Notes: a model not told the origin generated them from the letters alone. A stretch of 64,000 nucleotides of DNA from DATMFV01 sp035555975 (GCA_035555975.1 DATMFV010000128.1:81031-145030); one strand, 5' to 3'; positions 17,504 through 26,430 are shown, numbered from the stretch's first letter. Made by a program: numbers and translations.

Positions 17504-18568
17504 TCATGTTATGGATGGATGTGTGGGTTGGTTGGTGGCACGGTGAACCCATTCGGTAAGGCGGACGACCTCCATGGCGCATTCCGGCGTGATGAAGGGT
17601 TCGCTTCCATGGCACAGGACATCCACGACATTCTGGTGAAACGAAGGGGGGAGAGGCTGGTCTGACAGGAGCGTTTCTTCTTTCTGCCAATCGAGCACCT
17701 CGCATGAATATCGTCGGCCGGGCGCCGCGCCATCAATCACGGGAGGGATCGGCAGGCCGGCTCCATGATAATAGGTGAGTTGACTTTTCTTTCCGTCGCT
17801 CGAAAGCGTGCCGTGCTTGCCTGCAAGAATCCAGCGGGGTCCCTTCTGGACCATGGCGGATGAGATCAGCAGGACGGCGGTCAGTCCGGATTCGGTCTTC
17901 AGGTTGATTTCGACGTGGTCCTCAGCATCCCCGGCATCTTTAATGTTCCTGCAATCGGCCCAAAGGCTGACGACCGGGGAATCAAGGAGCGGCAGGAGCA
18001 TGCTGAAGAGATGTGAACAGGAGTTGTTGATCTGTCCGCCGCCATTCTTCTTCAGGGTCTGCCAATCCCATCGTCGACGGTAGCCTCCCCAGAAGGCCCG
18101 GATGTGGAACAATGGCCCGAGCACCCGGCTCTCTTTTACTGCCTTGAGACGATGAAATTCCGGCTGGTGCAGAAGGCTGTGATGGACAAAGAGCCTGGCG
18201 TGATTGCGGTGCGCCAGAGAGACCAGCGTTGCAGCTTCCTCCAGACAAAGGGCCATCGGTTTTTCGAGGATACAGTGGCGGCCCGCGCGGAGGATTTTGC
18301 CGGCTTCCTCAAAATGGGAGAAGGAGGGGGTGGCGACGACGTAGAGGACCGCGTCGCTCCGTTTCAGGGCTTCATCCAGCGAGGCATAGCGAACCGCTCC
18401 GCACGCCTGAGCCGCTTCCTGGCAGCGATCTTCCTCGGGATCGACGACGCCGATGATCTCAAATCCGCCATGCTGTTGCATCGGCAACAGATGAAGACGC
18501 CAGCCTGCGCGGCCGAGGCCGAGGATGACGGTTTTGAGGGGAGAGGCGATGCGGCAACTCGTTGGCAT
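17504..18568 (-). CDS. Gfo/Idh/MocA family NAD(P)-dependent oxidoreductase, locus 1
   Basis: A 354-residue cytoplasmic dehydrogenase with the dinucleotide-binding strand KTVILGLGRAGWRLHLLPM, the EKP motif in CILEKPMALCLEEA near residue 100, and a C-terminal alpha/beta substrate domain (NGGGQINNSCSHLFSMLLPL). The family oxidises or reduces sugars, inositols and related polyols; the substrate is not readable. The ATG at 18568 is preferred because it starts just before the Rossmann fold and clears the upstream pseudopilin gene by 50 bp. It probably processes a sugar released by the locus 1 enzymes. Confidence 0.85.
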   Translation of the reverse strand: MPTSCRIASPLKTVILGLGRAGWRLHLLPMQQHGGFEIIGVVDPEEDRCQEAAQACGAVRYASLDEALKRSDAVLYVVATPSFSHFEEAGKILRAGRHCILEKPMALCLEEAATLVSLAHRNHARLFVHHSLLHQPEFHRLKAVKESRVLGPLFHIRAFWGGYRRRWDWQTLKKNGGGQINNSCSHLFSMLLPLLDSPVVSLWADCRNIKDAGDAEDHVEINLKTESGLTAVLLISSAMVQKGPRWILAGKHGTLSSDGKKSQLTYYHGAGLPIPPVIDGAAPGRRYSCEVLDWQKEETLLSDQPLPPSFHQNVVDVLCHGSEPFITPECAMEVVRLTEWVHRATNQPTHPSIT

Positions 18569-18618
18569 GGTTCGGATCGGGAGACGTTTTGAGAAGCCAT
18601 GGAGCGGTGGGGAATTCC

Positions 18619-19374
18619 CTACCACCATTTCCATGGGGAAGTGAGCGATTGGTAATCGGTCTGCGGGCCTTCGCGGTACTCGACATGCCCATCGCAGAAA
18701 AGATAGTTGGCTCCCCGGCCCTTCCGGTGGGAAATCCGGTGGGTCGAGATCGTCTCTTCATCGTAGGCGGGCGGCGACTTTCCGTAGGCCGCTTCGTTAT
18801 TGGCATTGATCTCGCCGACGAGAATATAACGCGAAAGCCGGGGGACATTGGCGCGCCGGAAGTCCCACTGAGTTTCAGTGATCTGGCTGTTGAGTCCGTA
18901 ATGGCGATAGTTTTTGTCGTTATCAATGATCCTGGCGCTCGGACACCACCACAACGGCGAATTCCAGTATCGCGTCTTGCTCTTGTTTGCGGGATCAAGG
19001 GGAGGCAGGTTAATATAGGGATTCAGTGCGTCGCACCAGGTTCGCTGCCGGCCGGAGCGGCCATAGGTGAGGGGGTAGAGATCGCTGTTTTCGTTGGCAT
19101 ACATGTTTAGCCCGATGCCGAGTTGGCGGAGGTTTTGGGTGCATTTTATGAGCTTGGCTTCCTCGCTGATGAAGCCGAGGGCGACAAAGACTCCGCCGAT
19201 GAGCAGGGCGGTGATGACCAGCACGACAAGAGCTTCGACGACGGTGAACGCGCCATCGCTGCGACGGTCGCGAGTTCCCATGCCGGGCAGGCGCGTTGGT
19301 GAATCTCCCGGTGACACGTTGTGGGTTGAGCGGGAGACCGGCGGGGGAGACTCGTTCAGATACTTCGTTGTCAT
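18619..19374 (-). CDS. Type II/IV pseudopilin with H-X9-DG-type C-terminus, locus 1
   Basis: A prepilin-like protein with a long basic leader, a cleavage site read as A/FTVVEAL (Glu at +5), and a hydrophobic helix (VVLVITALLIGGVFVAL). NLRQLGIGLNMYANEN and a C-terminal ANYLFCDGHVEY follow, as in the H-X9-DG prepilin-associated family. Here the His-to-DG spacing is 11 rather than 9. ATG 19374 gives 251 residues; ATG 19281 is possible and would give a shorter leader. It is the first gene of the locus 1 run. Its role is inferred as a dedicated pseudopilus subunit for export or surface display of the locus proteins. Confidence 0.82.
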   Translation of the reverse strand: MTTKYLNESPPPVSRSTHNVSPGDSPTRLPGMGTRDRRSDGAFTVVEALVVLVITALLIGGVFVALGFISEEAKLIKCTQNLRQLGIGLNMYANENSDLYPLTYGRSGRQRTWCDALNPYINLPPLDPANKSKTRYWNSPLWWCPSARIIDNDKNYRHYGLNSQITETQWDFRRANVPRLSRYILVGEINANNEAAYGKSPPAYDEETISTHRISHRKGRGANYLFCDGHVEYREGPQTDYQSLTSPWKWW

Positions 19375-19622
19375 TTTTCGGGAAGGAAATCCGGGGTGCC
19401 GAGGCCGCTCATCGGCCGCCAATCATCTCTTCTTCAAAGTTTAGCGAATGGCGATTACCTTGCCATGTCCTTGCCAACGCACAATATCACCGGAATTCAC
19501 ACAGTTGACCCTGTGAGTCGTTCATTAATAGAGCGGGCGCAGCCTTTAAGTCTGGTCGTTGGTGACGGGACGGGGGTTGAGCGCCGGGGTGCACGGGGAG
19601 GCAGAGCAGTTTCCCTGAAAGC

Positions 19623-19652
19623 AAAAAACCCTCAACCCGATGTAGTTGAGGG
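19623..19652 (-). terminator. Rho-independent terminator after tRNA-Arg
   Basis: Perfect 8-bp stem CCCTCAAC (19629-19636) with GTTGAGGG (19645-19652) and an 8-base loop. On the minus strand it is followed at once by six T (A run 19623-19628 on the plus strand). It lies just downstream of the tRNA gene read on the minus strand. Confidence 0.85.
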
Positions 19653-19664
19653 AATCTGGGAAAA

Positions 19665-19741
19665 TGGTGCGCCCGTCAGGAGTCGAACCTGAAACCTTCT
19701 GATCCGTAGTCAGATGCTCTATCCAATTGAGCTACGAGCGC
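19665..19741 (-). tRNA. tRNA-Arg (anticodon ACG)
   Basis: On the minus strand the gene folds as a full cloverleaf. The acceptor GCGCTCG pairs with CGGGCGC, including one G-T. The D arm GCTC/GAGC, the anticodon arm TCTGA-CTACGGA-TCAGA with anticodon ACG, and the T arm TCAGG-TTCGACT-CCTGA are all present. Discriminator A and an encoded CCA end follow (CCA at 19665-19667). ACG, deaminated to ICG by TadA, reads CGU/CGC/CGA arginine codons. It is followed by a strong terminator. Confidence 0.96.
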
Positions 19742-19851
19742 TTTTGCCGGTGGCCTTTTTGAAGCCGTTTGGCGTCCTTCTCGCGAAGGGACGTGTAATA
19801 AAGCAACGGTGCGGCGTTTAGGCAACTGTTTTTCGTGAAAAAAGTGATTTT

Positions 19852-20919
19852 TTATTTTTGAGCCGCGTCGGCACCGGTTTCAGCGGGGGAGGATTGCGGG
19901 GAAACGGGAGCGGAGGCGGGGTCGACCTCGGTTTTCAGCCAGCGCAGGGTGACGGCTCCGACGATTCTCAGGCTTTCGGGGCTGAGTTTGTCGAGCGTGT
20001 CGTCCGCCGTGTGCCAGTAGGGGTAGTCGAAGTCGATCAGGTCGATCGTCGGGATCTTGATCTGGTTGAGGGGGACGTGGTCGTCCCAAACCGGGTAACG
20101 GTGAAAGCCGAAGTGTTTGCGGAGGCCGAGCTGGTCGGCGGCGGCCAGGATGCCCTGGGAGAGTTCCTTGGGAGAATCGGGCGGGAGGGTGATGGTCAGG
20201 TCGCGGTCGCCGATCATGTCCCACAGGACGCCGGCCTTGAACTGTTTGCTGCGGCCGCTGTTGCGCAGCTCGCGGGCGTAATGCCGGCTGCCGTAGGTGC
20301 CGTCGGTGGGGCTGAACTCGACCACGGCTTCTTCACCGTCGAAAAAGACGAGTTCCACCTGTTTGGCGAGTTCGGGATCGAGCGCGAGAACCCGGGAAAG
20401 TTCCATCAACGCGCCGGTGCTCGAAGCGCCGTCGCTCGCGCCGACAAACTTGATGGTCGAAAATATCTTGGTGTCGAAGTGGGAGCAGATGATCCACTTC
20501 TGCGTCTTGTCGGACCCGCCGTAGCGGGCGATCAGGTTGATGAACGCGACCGGGCCGTTGGGGGTGTCGTCGCGAAAGGCCTGGCGCTCGACTTCCCAGC
20601 CGTTGCGTTCCAGCTCGGCGGTGATGAGGGCGCGGGTGACTTCAAGCGCCTGCGAACCGGAAGGGCGCGGCCCGAGGGCGACCTGCGCTTCGGTGTGTGC
20701 AAACGCTTTGTCGCCGGAAAATTCCTCCCAGATTTTCTCCGGAGGCGGGGGCGTCGGGAGCGGGGTCGCCGTGGTGCGCGCGGTGGCGTCGGTTTCCCCC
20801 GGGGCGGCGGCCGTGGGCGTGCCGTCGGGGGAGGTGGCTTCAGGTTGGCGGTTGCAGGCCCCGAGCCCGAGGGCAAGGAGAAGTGAAAGCGTGAGCGGAA
20901 GAAGCGAGCGTCTATTCAT
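19852..20919 (-). CDS. M28 family lipoprotein (glutaminyl cyclase-like metallopeptidase)
   Basis: A 355-residue envelope protein. The signal peptide ends in lipobox LGAC near residue 22, followed by a Pro/Thr/Ala-rich linker to about residue 60. The M28 catalytic fold shows zinc and acid motifs: SHFDTK, GASDGASSTGALMEL, FFDGEEAV, a later WDMIGDRDL, and WHTADDTLDKL. This arrangement resembles bacterial glutaminyl-peptide cyclotransferases as much as aminopeptidases. Its ATG overlaps the 3' end of parB by 8 bp, so translation is probably coupled. The link with chromosome partition is unexplained. Confidence 0.85.
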   Translation of the reverse strand: MNRRSLLPLTLSLLLALGLGACNRQPEATSPDGTPTAAAPGETDATARTTATPLPTPPPPEKIWEEFSGDKAFAHTEAQVALGPRPSGSQALEVTRALITAELERNGWEVERQAFRDDTPNGPVAFINLIARYGGSDKTQKWIICSHFDTKIFSTIKFVGASDGASSTGALMELSRVLALDPELAKQVELVFFDGEEAVVEFSPTDGTYGSRHYARELRNSGRSKQFKAGVLWDMIGDRDLTITLPPDSPKELSQGILAAADQLGLRKHFGFHRYPVWDDHVPLNQIKIPTIDLIDFDYPYWHTADDTLDKLSPESLRIVGAVTLRWLKTEVDPASAPVSPQSSPAETGADAAQK

Positions 20920-21811
20920 CTTGGAGACCCAGCAGGGCGATCAACCTTTTTAATTCGGCATCTCCCCGATACTCGACCTCAATTTTTCCTTTTTTTTCGC
21001 CATGGCGCAGGGTGACCGGGGTGTTGAAATGGTGGGCGAGCCGTTTCTGGAGCGTGACGAGCGCGGGTGAAAGAAGAAGCTGGCCCCTGCCGGTTTCGTC
21101 GCCGGGGTTGGCGGAAACGGCCGGTTCGCGCAAGCGTTCCAGGTGGCTTGCCAGAAGGCGTTCGGTAGCGCGGACGGTCAGCCCCTCCCGCAGGATGGCT
21201 TCGGCCAGTAACTTCTGGTCGGCGGGGTTGCGGGCTCCCAGCAGCACCTTGGCATGCCCGACGGTAAGCCTTCCCTGCGCCAGCCATTCGCGGACTTCCG
21301 GGGCGAGTTCCAGCAGCCGGATGCAGTTGGCGATGGAGGCGCGGCTTTTGCCGACTTTCTGCGCGATGTCTTCCTGCCGCAACGAAAATTCCCTGGTCAG
21401 CCGCTGGTAGGCGAGCGCTTCTTCAATCGGGTTGAGGTCTTCGCGCTGGATGTTTTCGATGAGCGCGAGTTCGAGCACTTCCTGATCCCCGGCTTCACGG
21501 GTGATGACGGGGACCTCCGTGAGCCCGACGCGCCGCGCGGCCCGCCACCGGCGTTCCCCCGCGATCAGTTCGAGCCGTCCGCCGCGCTGCCGGACGATCA
21601 GCGGCTGGATGATGCCGTGCTCGCGGATCGACTCCATCAATTCTTCGAGACGTTCCCCGCGGAAGTCGGACCGGGGCTGGAGGGGGCTGGCCACGACGGA
21701 GTCGATCGGTACCTGCCGGACCTTTTCCCCGGCTTCGAGTACCGGCTGGGGGGCGGCTATGCGGGGGGCGATCAAGGCTCCGAGACCTTTGCCAAGGGCA
21801 ACTTTCGACAT
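20912..21811 (-). CDS. parB: ParB/Spo0J chromosome partition protein
   Basis: A 299-residue DNA-binding CTPase that spreads from parS. It opens MSKVALGKGLGALI, typical of chromosomal ParB. It then has the CTP-binding box (LQPRSDF, GIIQPLIVRQ, LIAGERRWRAAR), ENIQREDLNPIEEA, a central HTH (LRQEDIAQKVGKSRASIANC) and a C-terminal dimerisation domain ending LKRLIALLG. The start at 21811 is fixed by the N-terminal motif. No parA is adjacent; the ParA-like ATPase at 9.2 kb belongs to a different cluster. No TGTTTCACGTGAAACA-type parS site was noticed in the window. Confidence 0.95.
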   Translation of the reverse strand: MSKVALGKGLGALIAPRIAAPQPVLEAGEKVRQVPIDSVVASPLQPRSDFRGERLEELMESIREHGIIQPLIVRQRGGRLELIAGERRWRAARRVGLTEVPVITREAGDQEVLELALIENIQREDLNPIEEALAYQRLTREFSLRQEDIAQKVGKSRASIANCIRLLELAPEVREWLAQGRLTVGHAKVLLGARNPADQKLLAEAILREGLTVRATERLLASHLERLREPAVSANPGDETGRGQLLLSPALVTLQKRLAHHFNTPVTLRHGEKKGKIEVEYRGDAELKRLIALLGLQDE

Positions 21812-21897
21812 AAGAGCGGAGTATGGCAGCGCCCGGGTCAAAAGCCAATCATTGAAATCGCACCCGTGCGGGAAGGAGGGGGCGGTTTTGATGAGCG

Positions 21898-22249
21898 CTA
21901 TTTCGGGAGCACCTGCTCTTTGTGGAACCGGGTGAGCGGCTCCATGTGCCCGTCGACAAACAGGACATTGGCCGCTCCATTGTGTTTGTAGCCGATGTTG
22001 GCGGCGAAATTGGCCTGTGAGTGGTTCCACCTTCTCCCGTCCTTCCATGGGGCCGGGTCGGGGAAGCGGCCGTCGTGATCCTGAAGATAGGCGGTGATCG
22101 CGGTACTCCATTGCTTGAGGTGGCGAACGCATTTCAGGGAAGCCGTCTGCTGGCGCGCCGTTTGATAGACCGGATGGAGCAGCGCGAGGAGGAGGCCGAT
22201 GAGGGTCGCCACTGCCAGTAGTTCAACAAGGCTGAAGCCAGGGGATCGT
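21898..22249 (-). pseudogene. Headless H-X9-DG pseudopilin remnant
   Basis: The reading frame holds PGFSLVELLAVATLIGLLLALL, cut here to a cleavage site G/FSLVE and its helix. KCVRHLKQWSTAITAYLQD and a C-terminal KHNGAANVLFVDGHME follow, a textbook H-X9-DG ending. The frame has no start codon: upstream of the glycine it reads codons without ATG/GTG/TTG into a TAG about 19 codons back. The leader and promoter have been lost, evidently by a deletion that fused it to the gene fragment at 22223-22582 in another frame. It is related to the three intact pseudopilins of this window. Confidence 0.75.
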
Positions 22250-22582
22250 GGTCCACGCGGTGGTGTCGGAGGCCTTGTAGCCGGTGGCTACCCTTGAGGA
22301 GGCGGTGGGACTGGCGCTGTAAGTGATCGTCCCGTCGTTCTGAATGCCAAAGCGGACGGCGTTTCCGGCAGCGGTATACCCAAAATTAATGACGCTTGAT
22401 GTACCGGTCGCTCCCTGAGTGGGCGTTTGGAGGTAGCGAAACTGAAAGCTGACTTCAAGCAGTGAAGAGGTATCGCTGAACCCGGGCAGGGCGGTTTCCT
22501 TTCCTTCCGGGTAGGAGGGGAGGGTCTGGATGCGGAGTTCGGTTCCGGACGCAGCTTCCCCGTTGGAGATCCCCTGACGCAT
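22223..22582 (-). pseudogene. Truncated jelly-roll (PEP-CTERM-type) protein fragment
   Basis: A 119-residue frame with beta-sandwich-like strands (LEVSFQFRYLQTPTQ, SVINFGYTAAGNAVRFGIQN, TGYKASDTTAWTTI). It recalls the middle part of the PEP-CTERM protein at 16569-17456. It lacks a signal peptide and any C-terminal PEP helix, and it runs out of frame into pseudopilin sequence at about 22240-22250. A TAA lies just upstream of its first ATG in frame. Order and strand (surface protein, then pseudopilin) match locus 2, so I read this as a collapsed fourth locus. Confidence 0.55.
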
Positions 22583-22662
22583 TTCAAAGACTTATCTGCA
22601 AGATTTTTCTCAAAAAGAAAAAGGGGTCGTCTTTGGCGGGCGCGACGGGTTAAAAGGGGAGC

Positions 22663-23349
22663 GTGTTGTTTGAAACGCTTGCTTTGCTGGTTGATCCCGA
22701 GCCTCATGCCGCGCCGTTGAACATGGCGTGGGACGAGGTCTGGCTTCAGGATGGGGCGATGCAGGGAGGCGTGCCGCTGCTGCGGGTTTATCGCTGGGCG
22801 GGGCCAGCGGTTTCGATCGGTTATTTCGAGCCCTGGGCTCCGGTGGCGGCGGCGCATCCCCAGCGCGAACTGGTCCGCCGCTGGACCGGGGGCGGGGTGG
22901 TGCTGCATGGGGAGGATTGGACCTACTCGCTCATCGTGCCGAGGAGCCACCCGTTTTCACAAAGCCGCCCGGCGGATTCGTACTGTGCGGTTCACCGCAG
23001 CCTTGCTTCGGCTTTGGGGGAATCTTCAGGTTGCGGCGCGAAGGTGGAGGTAAGCCTGGTGGCCGACGCCAAGGTCTCCGCCGCCTGTTTTGAGAACGTG
23101 GTGCGCGACGACCTGACGCTCGGCGGTCGCAAGATCGGCGGCGCGGCCCAACGGCGTTCGCGTTACGGGTTGTTGCACCAGGGGAGCGTCCTGGGGGTCG
23201 AGCTTCCGGAGGGGTTTGCGGAGCAATGGGCGGCGCGGCTGGCGCGGAAGGTGGTTGCGGCTCCCGCGCCGGATGCGTTGCGGGAGCGACGGGCGCTCTT
23301 GAGCGCTGCGGAAAAATATGCCACCCGGGCGTGGCGCGAGAAGTTTTAG
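22663..23349 (+). CDS. Lipoate/biotin protein ligase A-B family protein (LplA/LipM-like)
   Basis: A 228-residue acyl-transferase fold. Characteristic segments are LNMAWDEVWLQD, YFEPWAPV, RWTGGGVVLHGEDWTYSLIV (binding loop with conserved Arg and His) and GRKIGGAAQRRSRYGLLHQGSV (lysine and glycine-rich loop). Members attach lipoate or octanoate to lipoyl domains of 2-oxoacid dehydrogenases and GcvH. Ligase and octanoyltransferase cannot be told apart here; a Cys at residue 109 region may be relevant if LipM-like. It uses a GTG start at 22663. It is followed by lgt after 29 bp. Confidence 0.8.
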   Translation: MLFETLALLVDPEPHAAPLNMAWDEVWLQDGAMQGGVPLLRVYRWAGPAVSIGYFEPWAPVAAAHPQRELVRRWTGGGVVLHGEDWTYSLIVPRSHPFSQSRPADSYCAVHRSLASALGESSGCGAKVEVSLVADAKVSAACFENVVRDDLTLGGRKIGGAAQRRSRYGLLHQGSVLGVELPEGFAEQWAARLARKVVAAPAPDALRERRALLSAAEKYATRAWREKF

Positions 23350-23378
23350 CATCGTAGGTTACTCTTCCTTCTTTTTTC

Positions 23379-24359
23379 ATGTTCGCCGCCATCCACCACT
23401 GGAACCCTTTTCTGATCGAGTTTTCCTCCGGCTTCGGCATCCGCTGGTACGGGCTGGCGTATGTCATGGGGTTCTGGCTCGGGTTCCTGCTGCTTGCGTG
23501 GCTGGCGCGGCGCGGCTATTCGGTGATCACTCCGGAACAGGTGGGCGATTTTGTCTTTGGCGTGGCGCTCTTTGGCGTCCTGCTGGGCGGGCGGCTCGGT
23601 TATTTTCTCTTTTACGATTTTTCCGATCTTCTCGCCCATCCGTTTCATCTCCTCCGCGTCTGGGAAGGGGGGATGTCGAGCCACGGCGGGCTGCTCGGCG
23701 TGGCGCTCTATTGTCTATGGTATTCCCGGCGGCACCGGGTGCCATGGTGCGGGCTGGGGGACAATATCGTGGTTGTCGCGCCGATCGGCATTTTCTTCGG
23801 GCGCATCGCCAACTTCATCAATGGCGAGCTTTACGGGCGGATCACCTCCGTCCCGTGGGCGTTGAAGTTTCCGGGGGAACTGCTCGACGACCCTGCGCTC
23901 GCCGACCGGGCGACGATCGCCTGCATGACGAAGGTCGACCCCGCCCTCAACACGCCCGGCGCGATCATCGACGCCCTTTCGTCGCCGGAAACCGGGCCGC
24001 AGGTCCGGGCGATCCTGGAGGGCATCCTCCATGCGCGCCATCCTTCCCAGCTTTACGCCGCTTTTCTGGAGGGGGCGTTGCTCTTTGCGCTTTGCTTCTG
24101 GCTGCGGACTCGGGTGCGGCTTCGCCAGGGGGTATTGACCGGGATTTTCTTTATCGCCTATGCGGTGGTCCGGATCTTCGGGGAACAGTTTCGCGAGCCG
24201 GATGTCGGGATCGCCTTCACGTTCGGGCTGACGCGGGGGCAGTTTCTCTCCACGTTCATGGTGTTGATCGGGGTCGGTTTCATCCTTTGGGGGCGTCGTT
24301 ATGGCAGGCCGTCGCCCCGCCCCGGCGTGGGGGAGGCGGCTCAACCGGCGAAGCGTTGA
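23379..24359 (+). CDS. lgt: Prolipoprotein diacylglyceryl transferase
   Basis: An inner-membrane enzyme that adds diacylglycerol to the lipobox cysteine of prolipoproteins. At 326 residues it has seven hydrophobic segments and the Lgt signatures RWYGLAYVMGFWLGF, GGRLGYFLFYD, WEGGMSSHGGLLGV, GRIANFINGELYG and HPSQLYAAFLEG. The GRxANFxNGE motif holds catalytic residues. The loop between helices 4 and 5 (about residues 165-215) is slightly long. Potential substrates nearby include the M28 lipoprotein. Confidence 0.97.
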   Translation: MFAAIHHWNPFLIEFSSGFGIRWYGLAYVMGFWLGFLLLAWLARRGYSVITPEQVGDFVFGVALFGVLLGGRLGYFLFYDFSDLLAHPFHLLRVWEGGMSSHGGLLGVALYCLWYSRRHRVPWCGLGDNIVVVAPIGIFFGRIANFINGELYGRITSVPWALKFPGELLDDPALADRATIACMTKVDPALNTPGAIIDALSSPETGPQVRAILEGILHARHPSQLYAAFLEGALLFALCFWLRTRVRLRQGVLTGIFFIAYAVVRIFGEQFREPDVGIAFTFGLTRGQFLSTFMVLIGVGFILWGRRYGRPSPRPGVGEAAQPAKR

Positions 24360-24375
24360 TGAACCCGGTTGTGTC

Positions 24376-25356
24376 ATGAAGTGGAAACCCGATTGGTTTC
24401 TGACCGGGATGTTCGCGGCGATCGTGCTCGCGCTGTTATTCCCCGGGCCGGGGGCGAAGGGGGGCTTTCTCCATCCCGAACTCCTGACCAAGGGCGGGGT
24501 TGCCCTGATTTTCCTGCTGCACGGGATGGCGCTCTCCGTGGAAAGGCTCCGTGCCGGGCTCTTCAACTGGCGGCTGCACCTGGTGATCCAGAGTTGCACG
24601 TTTCTCCTTTTTCCGCTGATGGGGGTGGCGTTTCTCTGGGGGAGTTCCGGCTGGTTTTCGCAGGAGCTTCAATTCGGGTTCTTTTTTCTCTGCGCGCTCC
24701 CCTCGACGGTCTCCTCTTCGGTGGCGATGACGGCCGCGGCCCGGGGCAATGTCGCCGCCGCCGTTTTCAATGCGACGCTTTCGAGCGTGCTCGGGGTGTT
24801 TCTCACGCCGCTCTGGGTCGGGGCATTTCTGGAAACGGGCGGGGTGACCTTTCCATTGGGCGAGATCGTGGTCGACCTGATCTGCTGGCTGATGGTTCCG
24901 CTGGCGCTCGGGCAGTCGCTGCGCCCGTGGGCGCGGCATTGGGCGGCGCGCAACCATCGTTTGATCGGCCGGGTCGATCGCGGCACGATCCTGCTGCTGG
25001 TCTATACGTCGTTTTGTGAATCGACCCGGCAGGGGATCTGGTCGGGCCAGAGCATGAAGGTGCTCGGCACGAGTTTCCTGGGCGTGGTGCTGCTCCTTGC
25101 GGCGGCGTTGTGGACCACCGGGGCGATCAGCCGCCGTCTCGGGTTTCCGTTCGCCGACCGGACAGCCGCTGTTTTCTGCGGTTCGAAGAAGACGCTTGCC
25201 TCCGGGGTCCCGATGGCGCAACTCATCTTCGGGACGCACCCGGGGATCGGGCTCATCCTCCTGCCGCTCATTCTCTACCACACGCTGCAACTGATCGTCG
25301 GCGGCTGGCTGGCCAACCATTGGGTCGCACAGTCGCCGCACCCGCCCGATCCCTGA
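24376..25356 (+). CDS. SBF-like (bile acid:Na+ symporter family) membrane transporter
   Basis: A 326-residue protein with about ten hydrophobic helices. It matches the SBF-like branch (YfeH type) rather than classical bile-acid carriers: GGVALIFLLHGMALSVERL, FFFLCALPSTVSSSVAMTAAARGN, VFCGSKKTLASGVPMAQLIF. The substrate is unknown; sodium-coupled uptake of an organic anion is the family expectation. The ATG at 24376 is used because it opens MKWKPDWFLTGMFAA at the first helix. It starts 16 bp after lgt and may be co-transcribed. Confidence 0.85.
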   Translation: MKWKPDWFLTGMFAAIVLALLFPGPGAKGGFLHPELLTKGGVALIFLLHGMALSVERLRAGLFNWRLHLVIQSCTFLLFPLMGVAFLWGSSGWFSQELQFGFFFLCALPSTVSSSVAMTAAARGNVAAAVFNATLSSVLGVFLTPLWVGAFLETGGVTFPLGEIVVDLICWLMVPLALGQSLRPWARHWAARNHRLIGRVDRGTILLLVYTSFCESTRQGIWSGQSMKVLGTSFLGVVLLLAAALWTTGAISRRLGFPFADRTAAVFCGSKKTLASGVPMAQLIFGTHPGIGLILLPLILYHTLQLIVGGWLANHWVAQSPHPPDP

Positions 25357-25467
25357 AAAAGCCCGGTTTCCAAACTTTCGTTTCTTAAGCGGCAATTTAC
25401 GATTGAAATTCTTTCCCAGCCGCATAGAGTCGGCACTCCTTTTTGTCCCTACGCCACGTTTTTACCC

Positions 25468-26427
25468 ATGCTTCGCCGATCTCCTGAGTTAAAGATTTTC
25501 AGCGGTTCTTCCCATCGCGAGTTGGCTCGGCGAATTGCCCATTGCGTTGGCGTTCCCCTCGGGGATGCCACGGTCGATTCGTTTCCCGACGGGGAAACCT
25601 TCGTCAAGTTCAACGAAAATGTGCGGGGGCGTGATGTCTTCATCGTCCAGCCGACTTCACCTCCGAGCAACCAGAATTTGATGGAGCTGCTCATCATGGT
25701 CGACGCCGCCCGCCGGGCCAGCGCCGCCCGGATTACCGCCGTCATTCCCTTTTTCGGCTACGCGCGGCAGGATCGCAAGGACCAGCCCCGCGTCCCGATT
25801 ACCGCGAAGCTCGTTGCCAATCTTCTGACGGCGGCGGGGGTCGACCGCGTGCTGACCGTCGATCTTCACGCCCAGCAGGTCGCCGGGTTCTTCGATATTC
25901 CGGTCGACCACCTCTTTGCGCTTCCGGTCCTGCACAAGTACCTGAGCGGCACCAAGCCCGAGGGGCTGGTGGTCGTTTCACCCGATGTCGGCGGCCTCAA
26001 GATGGCCAGCGCTTATTCCCAGGCGCTCGGAGCCGGGCTCGCCATCGTCGCCAAGCGGCGCAAAAGCGCGACGGAGATCGAGTCGCTCTACGTCATCGGC
26101 GACGTGGAGGGGCGCGACGTGCTCCTCATCGACGACCTGACCGAAACCGCCGGGACGCTCACCAGCGCCGCCGCCCTGCTCAAGAAGCACGGCGCGAAGT
26201 CGATCCGCGCCGGGGTGTCCCATGCCGTACTCTCCCCCATGGCCTTCGAGAGGCTCAAGAAATCTGCGATCAGCGAACTCATTACCACCAATAGCGTCCC
26301 CGTCCAGACGAGCGACGATATCCCCCTCACGGTCTTGTGCATTGCAGAACTCCTCGGCGAAGGAATCAAACGGATTCACAACGACGAATCCGTCAGTTCG
26401 CTATTTGAAATCAACGGAAAACAGTAA
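25468..26427 (+). CDS. prs: Ribose-phosphate pyrophosphokinase
   Basis: Makes PRPP from ribose 5-phosphate and ATP for nucleotide, histidine and tryptophan synthesis. At 319 residues it carries DSFPDGETFVKFNENVRG, VIPFFGYARQDRKDQPRVP, VTVDLHAQQVAGFFDIPVD-like dimer contacts, VVSPDVGG and the PRPP loop DDLTETAGTLTSAA. The loop usually reads DDMIDTAGT, so this version is mildly unusual but keeps the Asp-Asp and Thr-Ala-Gly-Thr. The gene order prs-rplY-pth-rpsF-ssb is a common housekeeping arrangement. Confidence 0.97.
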   Translation: MLRRSPELKIFSGSSHRELARRIAHCVGVPLGDATVDSFPDGETFVKFNENVRGRDVFIVQPTSPPSNQNLMELLIMVDAARRASAARITAVIPFFGYARQDRKDQPRVPITAKLVANLLTAAGVDRVLTVDLHAQQVAGFFDIPVDHLFALPVLHKYLSGTKPEGLVVVSPDVGGLKMASAYSQALGAGLAIVAKRRKSATEIESLYVIGDVEGRDVLLIDDLTETAGTLTSAAALLKKHGAKSIRAGVSHAVLSPMAFERLKKSAISELITTNSVPVQTSDDIPLTVLCIAELLGEGIKRIHNDESVSSLFEINGKQ

Positions 26428-26430
26428 GTT

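Noticed and set aside
19491..19526. CACAG-N6-CTGTG dyad as operator for locus 1
   Set aside because: Short arms, no resemblance to the LacI sites of loci 2 and 3, and no second copy.
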